Source of the DNA: Nepenthes gracilis
Lineage: Eukaryota > Streptophyta > Magnoliopsida > Caryophyllales > Nepenthaceae
NCBI GenBank assembly: GCA_033239525.1
Contig: BSYO01000024.1
Coordinates: 11,183,991 to 11,247,990, forward strand
Direction of reading: 5' to 3'
DNA length: 64,000 nt
The position numbers were made by a program, and so were the translations under genes. The stretch's first letter is position 1. The number at the start of each line of letters is the position of its first letter. Below, piece by piece: positions 50,161 through 61,162 of this stretch. The notes beneath the pieces were generated by a model that was not told where the DNA came from, ran no database searches, and worked only from the letters and a program-made list of their open reading frames with translations.

Positions 50161-50407
50161 ATGGCAGGTGGGCGAAGGTGCGGAAGCAGTTCATTATCGT
50201 CCATCAATTGTTTACACAATTTTTGGGCGTCTGCTCGCCGAACCAAACCTCTCAATTCTCATGAATCCACAACCATCAGTGCGAATCCCGGCGATGGCCT
50301 CGTCCGCCGTCTCAGACTCGTTGACCTCATCCTCATCGGCATCGGTGCTTCCATCGGCGCTGGCATCTTCGTCGTCACCGGAACTGTTGCTCGTGATGTA
50401 GGGCCAG
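50161..50407 (+). CDS. CAT9: Cationic amino acid transporter, first coding exon (CAT9-like)
   Basis: Encodes the N-terminus of an APC-superfamily cationic amino acid transporter, which moves basic amino acids across a membrane. The frame reads MAGGRRCGSSSLSSINCLHN, then FWASARRTKPL, GDGLVRRLRLVDLILIGIG and ASIGAGIFVVTGTVARDVGP. GIGASIGAGIF is the first transmembrane helix signature of the family; TGTVARD is typical of plant CATs. The exon ends GGGCCAG/GTGATT, phase 1 (247 nt). Start is the first ATG in the open frame; the ORF upstream begins with GTG only. No other exon of the gene was found up to base 64000, so intron 1 is longer than 13.5 kb and filled with retroelements. The CAT9 assignment rests on resemblance to Arabidopsis CAT9 from memory. 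Exon GC content is much higher than its surroundings. Confidence 0.85.
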
Positions 50408-50787
50408 GTGATTTTCGATTCTAACGAGAAATTTTCGGCTTCTTATTGTTCGATTGAGTTTGTTTTTGCTTGATTTCAGCTTAGAGATGGTAGCTCTGTC
50501 TTCTGTTCTTTTTGTTGGATTGTCTTTTACCATGGTGTGAGTCGTTTGTTTTCTTCGATGAAGCTTATAGTGGTTAATTCCTCTGAAAGATGGGAAAGTT
50601 GATGTGACTTTAGATAAAAAGAAGCTTTTTTCTTTTCGTCCTTTTTGATTTTTGTAATATAGTTAAAAGAATCAACTCGCCCCAAAGCAGCTTCTGTTGG
50701 CCAAGACATGAGAATGGTTTTGACTCAACAAACCCTCTCATGCAAATGCCCTTTGGACTTATGGACTAAGACATTCTATTACAACAG

Positions 50788-51070
50788 TACCCATCATAAT
50801 ATTGTTTTGTAAATATTTCTCTTATTATTTATTTTTTTACTATTCTTTTTCCTTTGGCTGATTTGTTAGCCTAATTGGCAAAGTAGTTAAGTAGTGCAAA
50901 TCAAATCAAAGGTTGTTATGAAGAGTAGTCATATTCTTTCCTTTCACGTATATATGCCGAGCCGGGCTTATTAATTGTTATACACTGAGAAAGTCAGTGA
51001 ACAGTAAGTACATTCTCTTCACCTCGAGTCTCCTCCTTCCTTTTGCCTACATCTCTGCTGTTCCTTTACA
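50788..51070 (+). repeat. 5' LTR of copia element
   Basis: Starts TACCCATCATAAT (the usual TG is changed to TA in both copies) and ends CTTTACA, followed at once by TGGTATCAGAG. Confidence 0.85.
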
Positions 51071-51149
51071 TGGTATCAGAGACATGGAAAACGAGGCTAT
51101 TTTTTTATAGAAAATTCCTGTTATAGTGCAAATCAAAGCGATTCTACAA

Positions 51150-54100
51150 ACCAAGATACCTCATGATTCCAAAACTTCAGTGACCCTACATATTGGCTAG
51201 AAAATGGCGACAATCTGGCAATTATCTTGGTTGCAATCTTCTTACAGTCGAAAACTATTTGACTTGGTCTAGGGCTATGCATCGAGCATTGAGGTTCAAA
51301 ACAAATGACACTTCATTGATGGAACCATCACTAAACCCATTGATTCGGGAGACCCACTTTTTGAAGCATGGGAACAATGCAATGATATCTTCATAAGCAG
51401 TTTCATTAAATCCAATGTAGCGTTTATTGATGATGCCTTTGAGATTTGGGCAGAGTTGGGGGATCAATTTACTCAACAAAACAGGCCATGAATGTACATA
51501 TATCTAATTCCCAATAGTGACTGTGGCAAGCTAAAAATTCTTTTAGATTGATATCAAAGGGATTGTATTATACAATTTTTAATGGGTTTGAATGAGTCTT
51601 GTACCAGATGCTCCTAGGGAGGATAGGGATAAGTGGAGCAATTTCGCCACTGGTTCCGCATCTAAAATAATATTAGAGAATTATGTTGATGGATCCTTTG
51701 TCCTCTGTTAACTAAGTCTTCTCCATCATTCAACTACAAGAGAGAGAACATCAAATGTTTTCTATTATTCCTTCATCTGATTCAATGGCACTGTCTGCCA
51801 AAAGAAGTTTTAACAACTTGAAGGTTGGGATGAAGTCTGCCAACTACCAAAGTCAAGAAAGATCCTTTTGCATTTACTGTCAAGTTTAGGTCACACCCTC
51901 CAAAGTTGCTTCAAAGCTGGAAATGCATAAGTTCCTATGTGCACTCACTTCAACGAGACAGGCCATGTGGTTGAGAAATGCCAAAGGCTTAATAGGTATC
52001 CTCCGGGCCATAAACTTCATTACAAAACAGGGAATCCTGGCTTCCTTGCAAACTAATCCAGTTTCTCCACCAGCCGAGATCAAGAGGAGAGTGGTGATGA
52101 AAAGGTTGCCCTGAGTAAGGCACAATTCAAGCAACTTATTGGCCTGCCTCCGGTGAAGGATCCTTCAGCTTATTCATATTCGGAAAATCAAGTTCAATCT
52201 GTATTCAATTCCATTGCAAAGCAATCAAAGACTGCTAATATGGCTGGTATCTCCATTTCTCTCTCTTCCTACACACACATCTTCTAGCTCATCTAGTTCA
52301 TTCTGGATCTTGACACTGGGGCAACAAATCATATGATTTGTGTTCCATCATTACACACTGACATTGCTACCAATATTTCATGTTCTGTCAAACTTCTAAA
52401 TGGGAATAAGTCCTTGTCACTTAAATTGGAACAGTTAGGCTCACAGACACAATCCTTCTAATGGATGTTATTTGTGTTCCTTCTTTTACTTTCAACTTAA
52501 ATCTCTGCCAAAAGCCTCATTGACACCCTTGTCTGTTTTTCTTCCAAATCTTTGTGTGATTCGGGAGCTTGTATTTTGGACAACGATTGGGATGGGTGAA
52601 GTGAGAAGTATTCTATTCCACCCGACGAGGAATGAGATATTTCCTAGTACCTTAGCTTCTTTTACATCCAAGTTCTTCAACCAAGCTGCCAACAGGAATG
52701 CCTCAGTGCACTCTGTGTCTCCACCTCAGAAATCTGGCATTGCCGCTCTGGTCACATATCACCTTAAAGATTTAAAAATAATAGATGATCCTCTTGTAAA
52801 AGGAGTTCCACATTCCATTAATGGTAGTCCTTGTTCTATTTGTCATATTGCTAAACAACATCGCTCCCTTTCTTTTCTAGCGACCACATATCACATGCCA
52901 TATTTGATATGGTTCACTCTAACCTTTGGGGACCATATTCTGAAATGTTATATGATGGCTCCAAGTACTTCTTGACTATAGTAGACGATTTCTCTAGACG
53001 TACTTGAATATATCTTCATAAGTAGAAATCTGACACTAAGCATTTTTTGGAAGCTTTTTGTACCTTAATTGAAATGCAATTTCAAGTTGAAATCACAATT
53101 TTAAGAAGCGATAATGGATCTTGATTCCAAAAATGCGAAAGGGGCATCATTTATTAATGGAGTTGTATAGAAACTCCACAACAGAATAGTGCTGTGGAAC
53201 GAAAACGTCAACACTCAGTTGAATGTGGCAAGAACCATAAGATTTCCATTTGGGCTTCCTTTGAAAATTTGAAATGATTTCATTCTTACGGCTGTCCACA
53301 TTATAAACAGAATTCCTTCCCCTTTATTGAGAAACAAAACTCCTTATGAAATTCTTTTTGAGGTTAAACCCAAATGTGGGAACTTAAGAGTCTTTGGTTG
53401 CTTGTGTTTTGCCCCCAATCTTTCTCACAGAAGAAAGAAATTTGATCATAGAGGTAGAAGATGTGTTTTTCTTGGTTATCCTTTTGGAATCAAAGTACAA
53501 ATTGTTAGACCTTGCTACTGATGTTGTTTTCCATTCCAGGGGATGTTATCTTTCATGATAATGTGTTTCCTTTTCAGAATATCACTAGTGATCCTCCCCT
53601 TCGTACACATACTTCGGACCCTGCTCTGGTTATACTAGCAGTTGATTCAGTGAACAATCTTGCAGCCTCAACAGCTGCCTCCCCTTTTACATGATGAAAA
53701 TCATAACTCACCTTGCCGCCAGACCACCCAAACAGAACATCAATCTTTGAGCAAATACAAAGTTCTTCACCTCCCACTGCAGATCACTCACATGCCTTAG
53801 CTGTCATTACTCCTGTTTGTAGATTCCCTAGGACTAGGAGAGGTCCTCAATGCTTACGCAAGATTTCCATTGCCAACAGGTGGTTCTCACTTCACCAACC
53901 CACTCATTTGACAGGAATTCATCTCTTCCCTCGGGTAAACTGTATCCTCTAATTGCATCTATATCATATCAAAAGCTTTCACCTGAATTTTGAGCTTTTT
54001 CATATTCCATCACCACTCATAATGAGCCACAGACGTATTCCCAAGCAATTTATGAGCCTAACTGGTGCAAGGCCATAGAAACTGAATTGAAATCTTCAGA

Positions 54101-54530
54101 ACATAACAAAACCTAGTTTATCGCCAATTTCCCTCCTGGCAAACAAGTTGTTGGATGTTGATATGTCTACAAAATAAAGTATAAAAGTGATAGAGGCATC
54201 GAGAGGTATAAGGCTAGATTGGTGGCTAAGGGCTACACACAACAACCAGGCATAGATTATCATGAGGCCTTTTCTCTTGTTGCTAAACTTGTGACTATGC
54301 GACGTCTTCTGGTTATTTCAGCTATTAAGGGATGATACTTACATCAATTTGACATCAACAATGTTTTTTAATATGGAGATTTAGACGAGGAGATTTCCAT
54401 GTAAACACCAACTGGGTACAATAGAGGAGAGCCTCATCGTGTGTGCAAGCTTTTGAAAAGCATTTCTAGACTCAAACAAACCTCTAGATAATGGTATTTA
54501 AAATTCTGCACCTCTTTTATTACTTTTAGC
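51150..54530 (+). pseudogene. Copia gag-pol pseudogene, N-terminal part
   Basis: Landmarks in order: gag ENYLTWSRAMHRALRFK (51247-51300) then DPLFEAWEQCNDI-like sequence in a shifted frame; protease LDTGATNHMIC (about 52308-52342); pre-integrase GSPCSICHIAKQHRSL (52825-52872); integrase FLTIVDDFSRRT (about 52970-53005), RSDNGS; reverse transcriptase WCKAIETELKSSE, KSDRGIERYKARLVAKGYTQ (54183-54243), QFDINNVF, SRLKQTSR. Many stops. The sequence breaks off just after KFCTSFITFSF, before the YVDD catalytic box, which is missing. Confidence 0.85.
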
Positions 54531-57054
54531 TTCAAAACTATAAAAGAGAGGATGATAACAGCCCTTGTCATATAGTTCCCTAATTTCTCTACGGTGTTTG
54601 AAGTAAAGTGTGATGCCTCAAATGTAGGAATAGAAGGCGTTCTTAGCCAAGAACGCTATTCAGTTGCTTACTTTTGTAAAAAGTTAAATGATACCAAGTA
54701 ATGATACTCTACCTTTGATTAGGAGCTGTATGCAGTTGTACAGGCCTTACATTACTGGCACGATTACTTGTTATCCTAGGAGTTTGTTCTTTACTTTGAC
54801 CATAAAGGTCTTCGTTTTCTTAGCTTTTAAAAGAAATTGAATTATAGATATGGTCAATGGATTAAATATTTACAAGATTACTCTTTTGTCTTAAAACATA
54901 AGAAAGGAGTTGAGAATCAAGCGGCCAATATCTTGAGCTGTTGATCGTCTTTACTATCTATCTTTCAAGATAAGATTATTAGATTTGAAAGACTCAATGA
55001 AGAATATGAGTTTTGCCCTGATTCTAGCAAAATCTTTCTAGTTTTACAAAATCGATGGCCAAACATCACAGAGGGCTTTTGCATTCAGGATAGATATCTA
55101 TTTTGGGTTAATAAGCTTTGCAACCCTAAGATTTCTATTCAAGATTTCATGGCCTGGGAGGTTTATGCTGGCGGTCTATCTGGCTATTTTGGATATGATA
55201 AGACAATAGAGGAGATCGAGTAACAATTTGACTTGCCTAATTCGAAGAATAATGTCGCTGAAATCTTCAGTACTTGTTGCACATGCCAACTAGCGAAACA
55301 TAAGAAGTATAACACTGGCTTCTATGCCCTTCTACTTGTACCTAGTTGCCTTTGGCAGGATATAAGTATGGACTTTGTGCTAAGATTCTCATGTATCCCT
55401 AAGAAGTATGATTTTATTTTTGTTGTTGTTGGTCGTTTTCATAAAATGTCCTACTTCATTCTTTGTAGTAGAACTATTGATGCTTCGCGGGTCGCTAGAC
55501 TTTACTTTGTTGAGATTGTCAAATTACTTGGTTTTTCTAAAACTATTGTATTTGATAGGAATGTTCGCATTACCAGTTACTTTTGGAATACCTTGTGACC
55601 CATGGTTGGCACCAAACTAAAATCTTTCACTACCTATCACCCTCAAACAGACGGTCAAACTAAAATTGTTAATCGGACTTTAGGCAACTTATTAAGATAT
55701 TTGGTTCAGAAAAATCTTAGAAATTAGGATTTAATTCTTTCTACAGCCCAATTTGTATATAATAGTTCTATCAATAGATCTATAAGTGTGAACCAATTTG
55801 AAGTTGTGCATGGCTACAAACCTCAAAAACCTTTAGACCTTGTCTCGATATCCCCACATGCTAGTGTGTCCACGTTAGCCGAAGTTTTTGCACAATATTT
55901 TCATGACTTACGTATCGAAATTAATAAACAATTGAAAACAAGTGATGCATTATATAAACTTCGAGCTAATGTGTATAAAAGATATGTTGAATTTAATATT
56001 AGGGATTATGTTATGGTTTAGATTAGGCTAGAGTGACGCCTACATCGGCCCATTTTTAAACTACAGGCTTGCAATATTGGTCCATTTGAAGTTTTATAGC
56101 GGATTGGATTAAATACATATGTTAATGAAATTTCATCTCATTTCAATTTTCATAATACTTTTAATATTGAAAATTAAATTGCTTACAAAGGTTGTTTCAA
56201 TGCACCAATTGATCCATTTGAAGCAACCCCAAATGCGCCACATATTAAATTTTCACCTACTCCTACCCAATTCTTTGCCAATTCTTTGCCATATCGGTAT
56301 ACAAATATAAAATTAATACTATTCTAGATGAGCAGATTATGTTTATCAGGGATGGAGCAGTTTAGCGCTTCTTAGTTCGTTGGATTGGCTAACTAGAGTT
56401 CGAGAATGGTTGTATTTCTTAAGAGACACTTCAGTAGTTGGATTTAGATATTTTGGAGTTCTATCAGAATCAGTAGGATCGCCAATCTCCTGGTCTGAGT
56501 TATTCTCACTCTGGAGGAGTTGGTGGTTCTATAATATTTCAACCCCTATTCACATATGTCTACAAGTATTGGCGGAAGATTGCACTGCCACTTAACTTGT
56601 GGTTAGGGGATTGACAACAAGAGTTTTACTTGACAGGATCGAGTCCCAGCCACTTTGGGAGGATTGATGCAGATATCATGGATATTTCAAATTAGAATAG
56701 ATTTTATTTGATTGTGATTTTATTTTGAGAGATTTTTATTTGATGTGATTTTATTTTATTTGAAGAAATTATATCATATTATTTTTTTATTTTGAGATAT
56801 CATTAATTAGAAAATTATATTTATTTCCTAATTAACCTAATAGTAAGATTTTTTTATATAAGGGTTATAACCCTATTATTAGATGGGATTGATGAGTTGA
56901 AATGATATTAAGTAATTGTGATTTTCTTCTCTTTTTGGTAATATCTATTTCTCTTTTCTTTGCCTTGTTTTTCGTTCCTTTTTCTTTTCCTAGTCTCTTC
57001 TTCCTCCCTTTTCCTATTTCCCCTTCCTTGGGTCACTCCTCTATTGAACTATCA
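54531..57054 (+). mobile_element. 5'-truncated gypsy element embedded in the copia element
   Basis: Begins inside gypsy reverse transcriptase/RNase H and runs through integrase to an apparent LTR (about 56665-57054) that starts TGATGCAGATATC after CTTTGGGAGGAT, a weak polypurine tract, has TATA-like TTTATATAAG (about 56852-56863), and ends near ACTATCA. No 5' LTR, gag or protease is present. Copia resumes at about 57073 with IL-SQHMNHPTSSNLAAAHQV. Copia sequence between its RT motif and this point is missing, so this is not a clean insertion. Confidence 0.7.
54540..56170 (+). pseudogene. Gypsy RNase H-integrase pseudogene
   Basis: Order: [19 protein letters not shown] (about 54600-54655), ELYAVVQALHYWHDYLL, LKHKKGVENQAANIL; integrase HHCC-like CCTCQLAKHKKYN (about 55278-55315), [52 protein letters not shown] (about 55633-55692), and the C-terminal NQFEVVHGYKPQKPLDL. 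Stop codons interrupt it at several points. The 121-codon open frame at 55233-55598 is its best-preserved piece. Confidence 0.85.
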
Positions 57055-57072
57055 CAAGACCAGATATAAGCT

Positions 57073-57692
57073 ACACTTTGCAGATTTTGAGTCAACATAT
57101 GAATCACCCCACTTCTTCCAATCTAGCAGCAGCTCACCAAGTCTTGCACTACCTTAAAACCACTCCGGGTCAGGGTATATTATTCTCATCATCTTCTAAG
57201 TCATAACTGTAGACTTTTGCGATTCTGATTGGTCCTCATATCCAGATACTCAGAGATCCATCACAAGATATTACATTTTCTTAGGAGAATCTCTCATTTC
57301 TTGAAAATCCAAGAGACAATATGTGGTTTCTTGTTCCGTAGTAGAAACAAAATGTCAACCCATGGCTACAACTAGTTGTGAATTGACATGGTTCCATTAT
57401 ATTTTGAGAGATTTGCAAATTTTGCATCCACATCTGACCTTCCTTTTTTGTGATAACCAGGGTGCTCTTCATATTATAGCTAATATAATATTCCATGAAC
57501 ATACTAAGCACATTGAATTGGATTTTTATTTAATACAAGATAAGATTCAGGAAAAAAGTACACGCACTGCTCATGTCACCACTCACAACAGCTAATAGAT
57601 TTTTTTATGAAAGTGCTGCCATCTCATTTGTTCATTGTACATTTATCTAAGATGAGCGTAGTTAATCTCTACTCTCCATTTTGCCGGGGGGG
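57073..57692 (+). pseudogene. Copia RNase H pseudogene, C-terminal part
   Basis: ILSQHMNHPTSSNLAAAHQV (57085-57145), [25 protein letters not shown]-like and TTSCELTWFHYILRDLQILH (about 57372-57430), LFCDNQGALHIIANIIFHEH, HIELDFYLIQDKIQEKS, then THNS followed by a stop where the family continues. It directly precedes the polypurine tract of the copia element. Confidence 0.85.
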
Positions 57693-57969
57693 TATTCATC
57701 ATAATGTTGTTTTGTGAATATTTCTCTCACTGTTTTATTATTCTGTTTCCTTTAGCTGATTTGTTAGCCTAATTGCAAAGTAGTTAAGCAGTTATTAATT
57801 TGTTTTTCAAGATTGTTATGAAGAATATTTTTGTTCTTCCCTTTTATGTATATACGCTGAGTAGGGCTTATTCATTGTAATACACTGAGAAAATTAGAGA
57901 ACAGTAAATACATTTGCTTCAAGTCTCCTTCTTCCTTCTTTTTCTCACCATCTCTACTGTGCCTTTACA
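57693..57969 (+). repeat. 3' LTR of copia element
   Basis: Starts TATTCATCATAATG after a GGGGGGG tract and ends CTTTACA. Base differences from the 5' copy are frequent, indicating an old insertion. Confidence 0.85.
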
Positions 57970-58752
57970 CTTTCACAGTCCATACTTAAAAATGAGGGTT
58001 CACGGGAGTAATCAGTCTGAACTGAGTGTGACGGAACGGCCATATTCCACCATATACAACCTCTGTCAAATTTTCATACTTATACTGTATTAAAATATAC
58101 TATGAACAAATGTATACTTATATGGGTGGATTTATATTTTTCTTTTATTTTACATTGCATGCACAAGATCGCATAAGGCCGGAACTTTGAGTCGGCCATA
58201 TTAAGTATGTCGGTCGAACTGAGTCGGTCAACATCTTGACCGTTTGAGGATTTTAGGTCGGTCAACTAGACACATAAGTTCAGAAATGAATTGAGATGCC
58301 ACTAGGAACCACAAATGCTTCCCAATAAAAATTTGGCGGGAGCACATAATTTACCAATTAATTAATATAACAGAATCGTTTTACAAAATTTTCTAAAAAA
58401 ACCAAAAGAGATTTACATCAATATCACTCATGCACTGTTACTTAATTCCCGATTAGTCTTTTGCCTAGCTAGTTAATTAGACTTCATTCTTTCTCGTCCG
58501 ACATAAACTTATCATCTTCTTAAAGAAAACAGAAGGGGAGTGAGCTGAATGTCCAACAAGGTACCCATAAGAAAAAGTCATGCATAATCATAATCAGGGC
58601 AGAAACGGACAAACTATGATGAAGGCATTTATGCATGCAGATCATGAAACATAGACGAAGTCGAATTCATAAAAACATGTGCCAAAATCATTTTCATGCA
58701 AATTGGTTTCCAAAGCATGTTTCTATTTCAAAACCAATTTCCGTAAAAAAAT

Positions 58753-59055
58753 GGCTACATTTAAGGTCCGTAGCTCTTGACAAATATAGCGACTACATTT
58801 AAGGTCCGTAGCACTTGACAAATATAGCGACTACATTTAAGGTCCGTAGCTCTTGACTAATATATCTCAAATAACGGCTACATTTAAGGTCTACAGCTCT
58901 CGACTCTTTTGACCATCAAATCCTATAAACAGCTATATTTAAAATCCGTAACTCTTCACCAACAAAACGGCTACATTTAAGGTCTGTAACTCTTGACCAA
59001 AAAATACCAAATAACGGCTACATTTAAAGGCCTGTAGCTCTTGGCCATCAAATCC
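58753..59055. repeat. Tandem array, seven copies of a 38-55 bp unit
   Basis: The core GGCTACATTTAAGGTCCGTA plus GCTCTTGAC recurs at about 58753, 58791, 58829, 58876, 58931, 58969 and 59016, separated by short variable spacers. The same array in inverted orientation occurs at about 62371-62635. It looks CRISPR-like at first sight but lies inside a plant LTR. Confidence 0.85.
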
Positions 59056-59194
59056 AGTTTTATAAACCATAAGCATCCAAAATCCGAAAGTGATGCATCC
59101 GAAGTTCTAAATCCACGGAGGTCCGAAATTCTTAAACCAGCAAGAGACTGAAGTTCTTTAAAAGCACAATAGCCAAAGCTACTCAACAATGCAA

Positions 59195-59365
59195 ATAACC
59201 GGACATCTTTTACATGCAAATAGTCGGACTTCTTTTAAACATGCTTATGACCAGACTTCTTTAGATATGAAAATATCCGAACTTCATGCAGATATGCAAA
59301 TAACCAGACTTCATGCAAATGAGCAAATAACCAATCTTCTCATAAATGAGCAAATAACCAAAGCT
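59195..59365. repeat. Tandem array around ATGCAAATAACCGGACTTC
   Basis: About six imperfect 25-30 bp units of GCAAATAACC(A/G)GACTTCTTT type. Inverted counterpart at about 62050-62230. Confidence 0.7.
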
Positions 59366-59637
59366 TTTCAATGATGCATTCATAAACGATAACATCATGC
59401 AGAAAGCAATTATCATTAACATGCCTCACGTAGAAATTTAACAAGGAGAGCGTGATAACAATAATGCTTCATAAACTTAAAACATGAATTAGCAGAATCG
59501 TTAGGTACACTTGCCTAATTTGCGAACTCCCTTACCCAATTCTGGCCTGGAATTCTTTCCTTCTTTTCTTTCGTCTCTTACGTGTCTTTTTTTCTTAAGC
59601 TCTCTCTAAAACTCCCGTCCCTTACCCCCACATTTAG

Positions 59638-59645
59638 TATTTATA
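59638..59645 (-). promoter_or_regulatory. LTR TATA box
   Basis: TATAAATA on the minus strand, 640 bp into the left LTR, followed by ACTAAATGTGGGGGTAAG. The right arm has the same box at 61772-61779, at a similar distance from its LTR start. Confidence 0.65.
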
Positions 59646-59904
59646 GGCAGTGGGGTTGGTAAGAGTAGGTGGGGGTAAGTTACCTACTACTGATATTTCT
59701 CTCTTATTTCTTCTTCTGGAGAATTCCAGATTATTCGAGATTATTCGATCAGGCGGGAGCAGGTAGAAGCAGTTCACCCACTCTGCTTTGACCACTTCGG
59801 CCTTAGATAAGTTTTTTGGCTAGTAAGTCAGTCGGGTTAACTCTCGTACTTGGTCAATTCATTCATAATTCTACTTTGGTTGTCTTTTGGCAATCTATCT
59901 CGAT

Positions 59905-60090
59905 CATCTTCTCCGGAAATCCTCTCCGAAAACGTCTCCGGAAACTCACACAATCGTGTTCGGAAATTGTCTCCGGAAACTCAATCATGTCCGGAAATCG
60001 TCTCCGGATATTACTCAATCATGTATGGAAATCGTCTCTGGATTTCACTTAATGGCATCCGGAAATGGTCTCCGGAATTCACTTAATCGT
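59905..60090. repeat. Tandem array of CCGGAAAT-CGTCTCCGGA units
   Basis: Five to six units of about 32 bp, each with CGGAAATCGTCTCCGGAAA then a variable CTCAATCATGT part. The unit contains the near-palindrome TCCGGA. Inverted counterpart at about 61355-61515. Confidence 0.8.
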
Positions 60091-60285
60091 TTTTGGCAGA
60101 AATACCTTCTTCTTTCTTATATCCACTTGGCTTTGCTTAGCCAGTCAACCCTCCGTTGATCGGATCATTTCCCCAATTCCCCAGCCTATCCGATCAAGAA
60201 GGCGCTGACAAGATTTCTTCCATTAATTAAACCAAATCTTGATTATATGACCTTAGTTACGATATTTGAAAATCGGGACATTACA

Positions 60286-60859
60286 ATTCTCCCCCACTTA
60301 TAGAAATTTCATCCTTGAAATTTGAGGAACCTCAATATTCAACAATTAAGGATATTCCTCTTGAATAACTCCAATCCTCAACATTTGAGTTATATTCCTA
60401 AAATTTTAAACTAAGACTTTATCAAAAGGTTAGTTTCTTTGGATCCCATAGTTATTTGAATCCTATACTTAGTTTATCAGGTGAGAAACATTTTCTTAAT
60501 CAATTAGTCAAGATATTCTTACCTAAAATCATCTTCAGTGTCGTGGCATCTTGCCAACCAAATCGTCCAATAACCTCATGGCAGATTTAGAGTCAGATTC
60601 CTTACCTCAGGACCCAAATCAAACCTTACCGCATAATGTTGTTTTTATCTTCCAAAACAACATCAACTCTATTGTATCAGAATTCGGGCCCTAGTTACAA
60701 CGTCCTGATCTTGCTAGCCTACTTTGCCAGACTAGAATGATTAAGTCTAATCAATGTAACTCATGCCTTCGCCTATCCATTTGAGCAAGCTTAATCCATC
60801 CTAAGCTTCCGCATAGATTCAAATCAAAGCCTAAGTCATCTCATTTTTTTAATACCATT
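60286..60859 (-). mobile_element. Internal remnant of minus-strand gypsy element
   Basis: About 570 bp between the 3' LTR polypurine tract (60286-60302) and a primer-binding-site remnant TGGTATT at 60851-60857. No gag or pol domains are recognisable, so the element lost almost all of its interior. Confidence 0.65.
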
Positions 60860-61150
60860 TGTAACGGAACGATCATATTCCACCATATACGATCTCCGTC
60901 AAATTTTCATACTTATACTGTATTAAAATATACTTTGAACAAATATATACTTATACGGGTGGACTTATATTTTTCTTTTATTTTACATCGTGTGCACAGG
61001 ATCGCATAAGGCTGGAACTCTTAAGTCGTCCATATTAAGTAGACGGTCGAACTGAGTCGGTCAACATATTGACCGTTCGAGGATTTTTGGTCCGTCGACC
61101 AGACACATGAGTTCAGAAATGATTTGAGATGCCATTAGGAACTACAAATT
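60860..61150 (-). repeat. Partial 5' LTR of the minus-strand gypsy element
   Basis: The plus strand begins TGTAACGGAACGATCATATT and continues colinear with 58027-58310 (TTTTCATACTTATACTGTAT, GGTGGACTTATATTTTTCTT, GATCGCATAAGGCTGGAACT). It breaks off near 61150 after ACTACAAATT, where the plus-oriented LTR begins 12 bp later. Confidence 0.8.
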
Positions 61151-61162
61151 CTTTAAGTCAAT

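Larger units (their letters stand above)
50788..57969 (+). mobile_element. Ty1/copia LTR retrotransposon in CAT9 intron 1, with gypsy interruption
   Basis: LTRs at 50788-51070 and 57693-57969 (283 and 277 bp) share CATCATAAT.TTGTTTTGT, GCTGATTTGTTAGCCTAATT, GGGCTTATT and end CCTTTACA. The primer-binding site TGGTATCAGAGA (51071-51082) directly follows the left LTR and a GCCGGGGGGG polypurine tract precedes the right one. gag, protease, integrase, reverse transcriptase and RNase H remnants follow in copia order, but the middle of the reverse transcriptase is replaced by the 3' half of a gypsy element (about 54531-57054). Same orientation as the transporter gene. No target duplication could be confirmed. 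Confidence 0.88.
58027..60285 (-). repeat. Tekay-like gypsy LTR, left arm of a large inverted repeat
   Basis: On the minus strand it runs TGTAATGTCCCGATTTTC (60285 downwards) to CCGTTCCGTCACA (58027). It is preceded (60286-60302, minus strand AAGTGGGGGAGAAT) by a polypurine tract and further by AAATTTCAAGGATGAAATTT, both typical of the 3' end of chromovirus-type gypsy elements, so this is a 3' LTR. A TATAAATA box lies at 59638-59645 (minus). Tandem arrays lie inside. It is the inverted counterpart of 61163-63353. Confidence 0.85.

Noticed and set aside
52472..52975. 167-codon frame as an independent gene
   Set aside because: It contains the copia pre-integrase motif CSICHIAKQHRS and is part of the decayed copia polyprotein.
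58753..59055. CRISPR-like array of about 29-bp cores with variable spacers
   Set aside because: The spacing is irregular, the cores vary, there are no cas genes, and the array lies inside a plant LTR with an inverted twin. It is an LTR tandem repeat.
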